Below, in pieces: positions 1 to 6,476 of a DNA stretch of 8,258 nt. Under the pieces are notes generated by a model that saw only the letters and a program-made list of their open reading frames with translations, was not told the origin of the DNA and searched no databases. Where the stretch lies: positions 1 to 8,258 of the forward strand of contig JAHDIA010000250.1 in NCBI GenBank assembly GCA_020631035.1. The letters run 5' to 3'. The stretch is from Chitinophagales bacterium. GTDB lineage: Bacteria; Bacteroidota; Bacteroidia; Chitinophagales; UBA2359. Both the position numbers and the translations under genes were made by a program. The stretch's first letter is position 1; each line of letters opens with the position of its first letter.

Positions 1-2
1 AC

Positions 3-319
3 CCTGCTGCAAAAGTCCAAGAGAGATATAGATATGAAGATAGATTTAAGACCTTTGGAAGCACCTATTTACAATTCAAAATTATAGAGGGTTTAAAATT
101 TAAAACAGTATTATCTGGTGATTATCAAGTTACAGATGGATCCAGATGGCAAGGTGTAGAAGCACATAGAAATGGAGCATCCAATGCTCAGCTGGATTTA
201 TCCACATTTAATGGTATACACCTAGTTAATGAAAACTACTTCTCTTATGATAAAGAAATAGGAGATCACGAATTCAATGCAGTATTAGGTGTATCAGCAG
301 AAAAGTGGCAGGACAAGAT
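3..319 (+). CDS. SusC-like TonB-dependent receptor, internal fragment
   Basis: This is an open frame running in from the left edge with no start in the window. It is about 100 residues of a SusC/RagA-type outer-membrane TonB-dependent receptor, which imports oligosaccharides with a SusD lipoprotein partner. The sequence alternates short polar turns and beta strands. It contains FGSTYLQFKIIEGLKFKT, then an ENYFSYDKEIGDHEFNAVLG stretch, which matches the family pattern of a strand, 'nyl.y.k.fg.H.lnallG', and the next strand in the mid barrel. Family members are near 1000 residues, so only about a tenth is here. The receptor-like sequence ends around 300-319. The frame stays open to a stop at 468-470, but the last 50 residues are a shadow of the following gene in another frame. 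No SusD gene follows, although one is expected. The substrate (alginate oligosaccharides) is inferred from the neighbours. The exact right boundary is uncertain. Confidence 0.72.
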
Positions 320-811
320 GATTGGAAGATTGAAAGCTTCACAGATGGTACGACAAGTCCATTTAATTCATCTAGTGATGGTTCTTTCCTTGATTATGAC
401 GGCAATGATACTGGTGCTAAAACTGCTGGTGCTAAATGGACAATGGGTACTTCTGCAGGAGTTTACTTAAGTTCTGAGACAAGATTTGCCTATCAAGCAT
501 TTACTGTTTCGCCCAGCACTTCTTACACTGTTGAATGGGAATATGCCATCAAAAATGATGTAGAGGATGCAGAAGGTGGAGATAGAATGGTACTACAGAT
601 TCTAGATGGTCACTATAGTGATGGAGCCGATGCCTTAAATGCAGCTGTAATTAGTGAGCATGTAGGAGACATTGCAGAAGGAAAAGGAAATTTCACATTG
701 GTAAAAACAGAATTTGATTCCAACGAATCTGGACAAATAGCCATTTGGATTTGGGGTGTTACCAATGAGGATGCTTATGTAGATAATGTAAAGCTGTACC
801 CAACTGAATAA
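305..811 (+). CDS. C-terminal part of probable alginate-locus surface glycan-binding (PKD-type) lipoprotein
   Basis: The open frame gives about 165 residues. The GTG at 305 is only where the frame becomes usable, and gene-like sequence seems to begin at about GQDDWK (311-325). There is no signal peptide, so this is a C-terminal piece of a larger protein. It is rich in Asp, Gly, Ser and aromatic residues and looks like a beta-sandwich: a DDWKIESFTDGTTSPF opening, a central VEWEYAIKND...EGGDRMVLQILDGHY segment, and a closing IAIWIWGVTNEDAYVDNVKLY strand typical of carbohydrate-binding jelly-roll modules. From memory, proteins with this ending follow SusC/SusD in flavobacterial alginate loci and carry PKD repeats upstream, acting as surface glycan-binding proteins. 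No PKD domain is visible here. It stops 11 bases before the PL7 gene and probably shares its transcript. The fold and role are inferred. Confidence 0.6.
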   Translation: MAGQDDWKIESFTDGTTSPFNSSSDGSFLDYDGNDTGAKTAGAKWTMGTSAGVYLSSETRFAYQAFTVSPSTSYTVEWEYAIKNDVEDAEGGDRMVLQILDGHYSDGADALNAAVISEHVGDIAEGKGNFTLVKTEFDSNESGQIAIWIWGVTNEDAYVDNVKLYPTE

Positions 812-817
812 AAGGAG
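811..817 (+). promoter_or_regulatory. Shine-Dalgarno-like site supporting the TTG start of PL7
   Basis: AAAGGAG sits 5 bases before the TTG at 823 and overlaps the stop codon of the upstream gene by one base. It favours TTG 823 over the ATG at 844, which would be 26 bases away. Such a site is uncommon in this window: the PL6, DEH reductase and KDG kinase genes have only A-rich leaders. Confidence 0.5.
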
Positions 818-822
818 CTTAT

Positions 823-1743
823 TTGACAAAATCAACTACATTAATGAATAATTATTGGTTCTTTAAAATTTGTTTGTTTTCATTGGTAGTGTGCATTACT
901 TGTTGCACTACCGATGAAACAACGCCTTCTGGTGAGCATACAGACAATCCCAATACAGAAGAAGAAACAAACGAAGAAGATTTGGTAGAAAGAGCAGATA
1001 TAGATCTCAGTAATTGGAAATTAACTTTACCAATAGGAGATCCAACTGAGATAGAACCACCAGAAATTCTAGAGTATTACAATATAGATGATGTCAAGCC
1101 TTATATGTATGATGATGAGGAAGAATTAGCACTAGTGTTTTATACTGAGCCTGGTAGCTCTACCACAAATTCCTCTTACTCAAGAACGGAATTGAGAGAA
1201 CAAATGGTCCCAGGCTCTAACAACACAAATTGGACTTTTGCAGAAGGTGGCAAGATGAAAGGTACGCTGAGATTAAGCGATATTAGTAGCGATAATGATG
1301 GCGACTATCATCGAACCATTATCATGCAAATACATGGACGTCTGACAAATGAACAACGAGATTTAATTGGAGAAGATGACAACAATGCTCCTCCAGTTTT
1401 GAAAATCTATTGGGAAGATAACCACATAAGTGTACGGCGAAAAATCTTGAAAGATATCAATGTAAATGACATTGACATTCTTAAGAAAGAATCTTGGAAA
1501 GATGAAGCATATGACTTTAATAAGCAAGTAAATTTTGAACAATTTACACTTGAAATAGAAGCCAAAGATGGGTATCTTAGTGTATCTCTTAATGAGGGAG
1601 AAGAAGAAGTTATCTATGAAGACATTCATATGGAAAGATGGGGCGTCTTTGAAAATTATTTTAAAGCAGGCAATTATCTTCAATCAACAGAAAGTACTGC
1701 CTACTCAGAAGTTAAATACTATGAATTGGAAGTCACTCATTAA
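823..1743 (+). CDS. PL7 family alginate lyase, surface lipoprotein
   Basis: Endolytic alginate lyase that cleaves the polymer by beta-elimination. Counting from the TTG, residues 8-26 are a hydrophobic signal segment ending in VCITCC. C27 or C28 is the likely lipidated cysteine, and the acidic residues just after it fit Bacteroidota surface-export signals. Residues 29-57 are an acidic Thr/Glu-rich linker. The alginate-lyase-2 jelly roll spans about 58-306, opening with the family-typical LSNWKLTLP. The three conserved blocks are present: SRTELRE (118-126, catalytic Arg R121), QIH (Q169, H171) and YFKAGNYLQ (Y279 general acid/base, K281). The QIH form is usually associated with activity on guluronate-containing alginate, so a G or mixed preference is inferred. 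An alternative start is the ATG at 844, which keeps the whole signal peptide. The gene is intact and is followed by a 249-base gap, so the downstream gene may have its own control. Confidence 0.93.
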   Translation: MTKSTTLMNNYWFFKICLFSLVVCITCCTTDETTPSGEHTDNPNTEEETNEEDLVERADIDLSNWKLTLPIGDPTEIEPPEILEYYNIDDVKPYMYDDEEELALVFYTEPGSSTTNSSYSRTELREQMVPGSNNTNWTFAEGGKMKGTLRLSDISSDNDGDYHRTIIMQIHGRLTNEQRDLIGEDDNNAPPVLKIYWEDNHISVRRKILKDINVNDIDILKKESWKDEAYDFNKQVNFEQFTLEIEAKDGYLSVSLNEGEEEVIYEDIHMERWGVFENYFKAGNYLQSTESTAYSEVKYYELEVTH

Positions 1744-1761
1744 ATGGCTTATTAAATGAGT
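1735..1761 (+). terminator. Possible weak hairpin at the end of the PL7 gene
   Basis: ACTCATT (1735-1741) can pair with AATGAGT (1755-1761) across a 13-base loop that holds the end of the PL7 stop codon. The 7-bp AT-rich stem is weak and is not followed by a clean T tract, so termination here is only a possibility. Confidence 0.2.
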
Positions 1762-1789
1762 ACAGACTTTCTCATATGAGTTTATTTCA

Positions 1790-1822
1790 AAAACGTTTTC
1801 TGCGAATGCGACTGAACGTTTT
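1790..1822. promoter_or_regulatory. Two AACGTTTT boxes, possible operator pair
   Basis: AAAACGTTTT at 1790-1799 is a perfect 10-base palindrome. A second copy of its core, AACGTTTT, lies at 1815-1822, exactly 23 bases on, about two helical turns. Palindromes with a central CG flanked by A and T runs are the usual form of LacI-family operators, and that family controls many sugar loci. No regulator gene is in the window and no promoter is clear beside the boxes, so the role is a guess. Confidence 0.25.
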
Positions 1823-1828
1823 ACAAAT

Positions 1829-1913
1829 AGCCCCGATAGTAGCGGTTACCCCGCACCTCCAATTAAATTGGAGGGAGGAGTAAAAGCGGATAGCGGGCAA
1901 AGCAGTAGCGATA
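1829..1913 (+). ncRNA. Structured RNA candidate between PL7 and PL6 genes (Flavo-1-like)
   Basis: This GC-rich island lies in AT-rich surroundings. The outer strands GCCC (1830-1833) and GGGC (1895-1898) can pair. Inside are the blocks GATAGTAGCGG and AAAAGCGGATAGC, which look like the two sides of a conserved internal loop. The apical arm is a perfect inverted repeat, CCTCC AATT A AATT GGAGG (1856-1874). The layout resembles an element I remember at gene ends across Flavobacteriaceae, possibly the published Flavo-1 RNA class. That identity is from memory and untested. It lies downstream of the PL7 stop and 80 bases or more before the PL6 start, so it could be a 3' end element, a leader element or an independent repeat. 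The strand is inferred from neighbouring genes and from resemblance to the remembered motif. Confidence 0.5.
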
Positions 1914-1992
1914 AAAGATACACCTTTGCTCCTATATTTAATACTCTGTAATTTAACAATACAGATCTTTGTTCATTTAATAAACTTAAAAA
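1914..1992. other. AT-rich spacer before PL6 gene, no confident promoter
   Basis: This spacer probably holds the PL6 promoter, but no good pair of Bacteroidota sigma boxes is visible. TATATTTA (1933-1940) and GATCTTTG (1964-1971) each differ by one base from the TAnnTTTG box. Neither has a TTG box at the usual distance upstream. Stops at 1981 and 1987 close the PL6 frame just before its TTG start. Confidence 0.3.
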
Positions 1993-4272
1993 TTGAAACC
2001 AAAACTAAACCATACATTCCATATTACTTTTTTTAGCATTTACATTATTTGTATCACCTCTTGTTTTTCTTTTGGACAGAAGATGATAAACGAGCAAAGT
2101 AAATTGGTGAAAAATGTAGATGAATTTCAGGCAGCAATACAATCAATCAATCCAGGCGACACCCTCCTCATTGCAAATGGAATATGGACAGATGTTGAGC
2201 TAAAATTTAATGCCAATGGCAAGGAAGAGAATAAAATTTACATCCTTGCGGAAGAGAAAGGCAAGGTGTTCTTTGAAGGGCAGTCTAATATCAAAATGGG
2301 AGGACAATACATACATTTGGAAGGGCTTGTTTTTAGAAATGGTTATACCGCAACCAGTTCGGTTATTTCGCTTCAAAAAGACAAGTCTACTCCTTGTAAT
2401 TATTGTAGAGTAACGGAGTGCGTCATTGACGACTACAACCCACCAGAAAGATTTGACACTGATTATTGGGTAGAGATTTATGGCAAACACAATAGATTTG
2501 ACCACAACTATTTGGTAGGAAAAAGAAACAGAGGGGTAACACTTGCCGTTAGATTAAAAAATGAACGAGACAGAGAGAACTACCATAGAATTGATCATAA
2601 TTATTTTGGTTATCATCCCATTTTAGGTTCCAACGGTGGAGAGACGCTACGAGTTGGAACCAGTCATTACTCCTTGTCCAACTCAAACACAACCATAGAG
2701 GACAACTACTTCGAAAGATGCAATGGTGAACACGAAATCATTTCAAGTAAATCTTGTCAAAACATTTTCGACAACAATACTTTTTATGAGTGTCAAGGAA
2801 CCTTGACCATGCGCCACGGAAATGAGACACTTGTTGAAAACAATTACTTTATTGGCAATCGCAAACCCAATACGGGAGGTATTCGAATCATTAACGAAAC
2901 CCAAACCGTTCGCAACAATTATCTTGAAGGATTGACAGGCTATAGATTTAGAGGTGCATTGGTTATTATGAATGGTGTACCCAATTCTCCATTGAATAGA
3001 TATTTCCAAGTAAAAGATTCTGAAATGAGTCAAAACTTAGTCCTAGATTCTGACTACATACAATTGTGTGCAGGCAGCGACGAAGAACGAAGTGCCACAC
3101 CTATCAATACAAGTTTTAAAAACAACATCATCTACAACAATACTTCTAAAAATGATGTATTTACCATATACGATGATGTGTCTGGTATTGAATTTAAAGG
3201 CAATATACTTAGTCCAAACATCGAAATGCCCACTTATGCTAAAAAGGAAATTTCTGGTTTTAAAAAGAAAGAATTAAATTTTACAAACACAGATGGTTTA
3301 AACAGGCTCAAAGATTTCCCTGACATTGGAACAAAATCAAAAAAGGAACGACCAACGGCTGACAATACAGGAGTAAGTTGGTATCCGAAAAAAAACTACC
3401 AAATTGAATTTGGGAAAGGCAAAACCATCAAGGTTGAACCTGGTGAAAATACTTTGCTAGAAGCAATCAACAAAGCTGAATCTGGTGATGTTTTGGTACT
3501 CACTTCTGGAGAATTCCACCAAACAAGATCTATAAAGCTTGACAAAACATTGAGCATTCAATCAGCAGATGGAAATGCACAACCAATGATTACATTTGAA
3601 AGGTCTCCATTGATTGCCCTCGAAAATGGAGGCGCACTTAGTCTAGATGGACTACACATTTCTGGTAAGGAGTCTGATGATTATTCTGGCAATGCGGTCA
3701 TCAGAACAAGTCGATATTCTATGATAAACAACTATAAATTATTTGTCAACAATTGTCAAATAACAGATTTAAATGTCAATCATAGTTTTAATTTTTTAAA
3801 AGTATACAAGAATACTTTTGCCGACTCTATTTCCATTACTTCTAGCAATTTCAAAGACATCACAGGTCATGTATTAAACCTAGACAAAGAATTTGATGAT
3901 ACAGGTATTTACAATGTAGAAAGTGTTGTGATTAACCAATGTACATTTGAAAACATTGGTGGCAGTGCAGTAAAATTGTATAGAGGCGGACGAGATGAAA
4001 GTACCTTTGGTCCAATGATTTGGTTGTCTGATTCAAAGTTTGTCAATGTTGGCCACGACAAGAGAAATAAAAATGACTCCGCCATACACTTGCACGGGGT
4101 TCAACATGCAGAACTTTCCAATCTGGAAATCACTGACTCTAAGAAAATAAACCTTCACCTAATTGTAGGGGATCCAGTAATTAAATTAAAAGATATTGAG
4201 ATTCAAAATTCAGAAGAGATCAAATCCAATAGTAAGGCTTATCAAGCTGAAAATATAAATTACAAGAATTAA
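1993..4272 (+). CDS. PL6 family alginate lyase with two beta-helix domains
   Basis: Polysaccharide lyase of the chondroitinase B-like family; in this setting it is an alginate lyase. TTG is the only start that keeps the signal peptide, because the frame is closed by a stop at 1987 and the next ATG follows the signal. The signal ends ITSCFSFGQ, so either lipidation at C24 or cleavage before Q29 is possible. The catalytic parallel beta-helix covers about residues 38-410. It has the Ca2+ ligands E246 and E248 (CNGEHEI) with N214 as a likely third, Lys253 (SSKS) as the base and Arg274 (TMRHG) as the acid. The K-R spacing of 21, and the spacing of the acidic pair to K, equal those known for AlyGC. 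Residues ~470-740 form a second beta-helix of unknown function, as in the 750-residue two-domain class. The gene is intact. Its TAA overlaps the ATG of the PL17 gene by one base, so the two are translationally coupled. Confidence 0.93.
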   Translation: MKPKLNHTFHITFFSIYIICITSCFSFGQKMINEQSKLVKNVDEFQAAIQSINPGDTLLIANGIWTDVELKFNANGKEENKIYILAEEKGKVFFEGQSNIKMGGQYIHLEGLVFRNGYTATSSVISLQKDKSTPCNYCRVTECVIDDYNPPERFDTDYWVEIYGKHNRFDHNYLVGKRNRGVTLAVRLKNERDRENYHRIDHNYFGYHPILGSNGGETLRVGTSHYSLSNSNTTIEDNYFERCNGEHEIISSKSCQNIFDNNTFYECQGTLTMRHGNETLVENNYFIGNRKPNTGGIRIINETQTVRNNYLEGLTGYRFRGALVIMNGVPNSPLNRYFQVKDSEMSQNLVLDSDYIQLCAGSDEERSATPINTSFKNNIIYNNTSKNDVFTIYDDVSGIEFKGNILSPNIEMPTYAKKEISGFKKKELNFTNTDGLNRLKDFPDIGTKSKKERPTADNTGVSWYPKKNYQIEFGKGKTIKVEPGENTLLEAINKAESGDVLVLTSGEFHQTRSIKLDKTLSIQSADGNAQPMITFERSPLIALENGGALSLDGLHISGKESDDYSGNAVIRTSRYSMINNYKLFVNNCQITDLNVNHSFNFLKVYKNTFADSISITSSNFKDITGHVLNLDKEFDDTGIYNVESVVINQCTFENIGGSAVKLYRGGRDESTFGPMIWLSDSKFVNVGHDKRNKNDSAIHLHGVQHAELSNLEITDSKKINLHLIVGDPVIKLKDIEIQNSEEIKSNSKAYQAENINYKN

Positions 4273-4991
4273 TGAAGGCATTAGGTGTCATAATACTTTT
4301 TTTATTCTCCATTGTATTGAATGGACAACATCCCTGTCTAAGCCTTACTCCTGAAGGAGTTGTAAAAATCAAGCTTGGTTTGGAAGATACACCCTTATTC
4401 TATAAAGAATATACAAAAGCCAAATCACAAGTAGACAATGCAATCAGCTCTGGTGTAGACGTTCCTATACCCAAAGATATGGCAGGTGGTTATTCTCATG
4501 AACAACACAAACGTATTTACAAGCTCTTACAAAAAGCAGGAAACATCTATCAGATTTCGGGAGAGGACAAATATGCCCAATTTGTAAAGGACGTCCTGAT
4601 GGAATATGCCGAAATGTACCCTACCCTAGACCTTCATCCTGCCCAAAAATCATATGCACGGGGCAAACTATTCTGGCAATGCTTAAACGATGCCAATTGG
4701 ATGGTCTTTGTTAGTCAGGCTTATGATTGTATTTACAATTACCTAAATAAAAAAGAAAGATCACATTTAGAAAACAATCTATTTGTTCCCTTTGCCAATT
4801 TTTTATCTGAAGGCAATCCTAAATTTTTTAATCGGATACACAATCATAGTACTTGGGCAAATGCAGCAGTAGGGATGATGGCATTGGCAATGGACAATGA
4901 CAGCCTATTGCAAAAAGCACTTTATGGTTTGAAAGAGGATGGGATTGCATATACGATGATGGATACAATCCCACAACTGGAAAATTGCTAG
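4272..4991 (+). CDS. PL17 oligoalginate lyase, C-terminally truncated
   Basis: Exolytic lyase that releases unsaturated uronate monomers from alginate oligomers. Residues 1-18 are a cleavable signal peptide (cut probably near NGQ), indicating a periplasmic protein. Residues ~20-225 match the N-terminal alpha/alpha-toroid of PL17, with KDMAGGYSHEQHKR, a KLFWQCLNDANW segment and the active-site pair N191-H192 in RIHNHSTWANAAVGM. Intact family members are about 700-740 residues. Here the PL17-like sequence stops near residue 225 and the frame ends after about 14 unrelated residues at the TAG at 4989-4991. Lost are the rest of the toroid with the catalytic tyrosine, and the whole C-terminal beta-sandwich with the metal-binding and active-site histidines. 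The product cannot be active as read. It overlaps the PL6 stop by one base and is followed in another frame by half of a transporter, so the locus is broken here or misjoined in assembly. Confidence 0.85.
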   Translation: MKALGVIILFLFSIVLNGQHPCLSLTPEGVVKIKLGLEDTPLFYKEYTKAKSQVDNAISSGVDVPIPKDMAGGYSHEQHKRIYKLLQKAGNIYQISGEDKYAQFVKDVLMEYAEMYPTLDLHPAQKSYARGKLFWQCLNDANWMVFVSQAYDCIYNYLNKKERSHLENNLFVPFANFLSEGNPKFFNRIHNHSTWANAAVGMMALAMDNDSLLQKALYGLKEDGIAYTMMDTIPQLENC

Positions 4992-5587
4992 GACACAAAG
5001 AAAGCTGGGGCGTTATAATTGCATCTGCTGCCATCGACCCTATCTGGTGGTTATTTGTCTTTTGGATACCTGGCTATCTTATGGAAGTCTATAATATGGA
5101 CGTCAAAAATGTAGGCATTTATGCTTGGGTACCATATGTAGGTGCTATGCTTGGAGCATGGTTCGGTGGTTTATTGGCTCAAAACAGAATTAAGTCTGGT
5201 TGGAATACCAATAGAACTAGAAAATTTGTTATCATATTGGGCTGTCTAATTATGCTACCTGCCTTACTAGCATTGGCAAATCCTGGAGGTCCTGTGAATG
5301 CGGTACTCATTATGGCAGTTATCTTATTTGGATTCCAAACAGCAATAGGGAATATACAAACCCTACCTAGTGATATGTTTAGCGGAAAAACAGTAGGCAC
5401 CTTAGCTGGTATTGCTGGAATGGCTGCAAAACTCACAGGAGGTTTTCTATTGTATTTTATCCCATGGTTAACCACAGGTGGAAATTATTACCCAGCTTTT
5501 GCAATTGGTGCTGGCTTGGCTTTGTTAGTAATAATTTCTGTATTGTTACTCTGTCCTAAGATAGAACCTTTAAAACCTACTTATTAA
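4955..5587 (+). CDS. MFS hexuronate/DEH transporter, C-terminal half only
   Basis: This is the C-terminal half of a 12-helix major facilitator of the sugar-acid type (ExuT-like anion:cation symporter group). In alginate loci it imports DEH across the inner membrane. The transporter frame can be followed back to DDGYNPTTGKLLGHKESW, which starts at about 4955 and is a loop between the two halves. Six membrane spans follow: around GVIIASAAIDPIWWLFVFWI, VPYVGAMLGAWFGGLLA, FVIILGCLIMLPALLAL, AVLIMAVILFGFQTAIG, LAGIAGMAAKLTGGFLLYFI and AIGAGLALLVIISVLLL. No credible start codon is present. The TTG at 4985 is just a leucine codon inside the loop. The N-terminal six helices are missing and their place is taken by the PL17 fragment in another frame. 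It ends 18 bases before the reductase gene, so the two are likely co-transcribed. Confidence 0.85.
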   Translation, partial: DDGYNPTTGKLLGHKESWGVIIASAAIDPIWWLFVFWIPGYLMEVYNMDVKNVGIYAWVPYVGAMLGAWFGGLLAQNRIKSGWNTNRTRKFVIILGCLIMLPALLALANPGGPVNAVLIMAVILFGFQTAIGNIQTLPSDMFSGKTVGTLAGIAGMAAKLTGGFLLYFIPWLTTGGNYYPAFAIGAGLALLVIISVLLLCPKIEPLKPTY

Positions 5588-5605
5588 ACTTATTAAAATT
5601 GAAAT

Positions 5606-6367
5606 ATGAAACTGAACGGAAAAATAGCCATTGTCACTGGTGCAACCAGTGGTATAGGATTAGAAGTTGCAAAACATCTTTGCCAACAAGGAGCTACAGT
5701 CATTTTAAATGGAAGAAATGAGGAAAAAGGAACTCAAATATTAAAAGACTTAACAGATCAAGGGTTTTCAGCAGATTACTACAACTTTGATGTTACTAAA
5801 GAAGATCAAGTAAGCGAAAACATAAATGCGATAGGTGAAAAATATGGCAAAATTGATGTTCTGGTAAACAATGCAGGTGGCTTAGGTGGTCGAGCTAGAT
5901 TTGAAGAAATGACAACTGAGTTTTACAGATCCGTTCTGGCTTTAAATTTAGACTCTGTCTTCTTTGCCTCTAGAGCCGCTATACCATATCTTAAAAAAGG
6001 GACACACCCTACCATCATTAATTTCACATCAAATGCCGCTTGGAATGCAGGTGGTCCAGGTGCTGGTATGTATGGAACCTCAAAAGCAGGAGTCAATACC
6101 ATTACTAGAGCATTGGCAAAAGATTTAGCAGAATATGGAATTCGGGTAAATGCCGTATCTCCTGGTACGATTGATACACCTTTTCATAAGCAAATCAAGT
6201 CCACCAAGCCAGAAGTTTTTGCATCCTGGAAGAACAATATTATGTTAGGCAGATTAGGACAACCCAAAGATGTCGCCTCTGTTGTCGCCTTTTTAGCAAG
6301 CGAGGATGCAGCTTTTATAACTGCCGAAACCATTCAAATAGGTGGTGGACAAGCATTGGGTATCTAA
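5606..6367 (+). CDS. Short-chain dehydrogenase, probable DEH reductase (DEH to KDG)
   Basis: Intact classical SDR of 253 residues with an ATG start. Visible motifs are the cofactor loop TGATSGIG (11-18), a basic residue after the second strand (NGRN, R37) that suggests NADPH can be used, NNAG (88-91), N114, S142, and the catalytic Y156-x3-K160. The C-terminal DTPF (190-193) and IGGGQALGI fit the family. Among SDRs the sequence cannot fix the substrate. The position between the uronate carrier and KDG kinase makes 4-deoxy-L-erythro-5-hexoseulose uronate (DEH) to 2-keto-3-deoxygluconate (KDG) by far the likeliest reaction, as known for the alginate reductases A1-R' and FlRed. It acts in the cytoplasm. 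The 18-base gap from the transporter implies one transcript, and a structured 148-base leader separates it from the kinase. Confidence 0.85.
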   Translation: MKLNGKIAIVTGATSGIGLEVAKHLCQQGATVILNGRNEEKGTQILKDLTDQGFSADYYNFDVTKEDQVSENINAIGEKYGKIDVLVNNAGGLGGRARFEEMTTEFYRSVLALNLDSVFFASRAAIPYLKKGTHPTIINFTSNAAWNAGGPGAGMYGTSKAGVNTITRALAKDLAEYGIRVNAVSPGTIDTPFHKQIKSTKPEVFASWKNNIMLGRLGQPKDVASVVAFLASEDAAFITAETIQIGGGQALGI

Positions 6368-6476
6368 TTCTTTGAAAATTTTTGGAGAATAATTCTTGAA
6401 CAAATAGTAGGGAGCCAAAAGCGACTGGATAGCTTGTTTAAGAATTAATTCTCTCTCACAAAAATTGCCAAAGAAT
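6367..6476 (+). ncRNA. Long imperfect hairpin upstream of KDG kinase, candidate structured RNA
   Basis: The arms run through almost the entire spacer. ATTCTTTG (6367-6374) pairs perfectly with CAAAGAAT (6469-6476). Inside, AATTTTT pairs with AAAAATT, AGAAT...ATTCTT with AAGAAT...ATTCT, and AACAA (6399-6403) with TTGTT (6434-6438), with small bulges. The top holds ATAGTAGGG (6404-6412) and AAAAGCG...GGATAGC (6417-6433). Nearly the same blocks occur in the element at 1829-1898, where GCCC/GGGC replaces AACAA/TTGTT as the flanking stem. It begins on the last base of the reductase stop codon and ends 39 bases before the kinase ATG. It might limit read-through, protect mRNA ends after processing, or control the kinase. 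It has no T-tract, so it is not a standard terminator. Confidence 0.5.

Noticed and set aside
320..470. Hydrophobic stretch in the receptor frame after the join, resembling a membrane helix
   Set aside because: It is the out-of-frame reading of the next gene's Thr/Ser/Gly-rich sequence. Receptor-like sequence has already ended, and the other frame gives a coherent protein.
1363..1683. Minus-strand open frame inside PL7, and similar ones in the other genes
   Set aside because: They lie fully inside well-supported plus-strand genes, have no family resemblance, and show compositions expected of antisense shadows.
1771..1780. Perfect palindrome CTCATATGAG after PL7
   Set aside because: A single 10-base AT-rich palindrome with no second copy nearby and no promoter context. 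It could be chance.
1933..1971. TATATTTA and GATCTTTG as Bacteroidota -7 promoter boxes for PL6
   Set aside because: Each differs from TAnnTTTG by one base, and neither has a TTG/TTTG box about 20 bases upstream. Such matches are frequent in AT-rich DNA.
4985..5587. Transporter fragment as a complete 200-residue membrane protein starting at TTG 4985
   Set aside because: The frame shows family sequence before this codon (from about 4955), and only helices 7-12 of a 12-helix carrier are present. It is a truncated gene, not a small protein.
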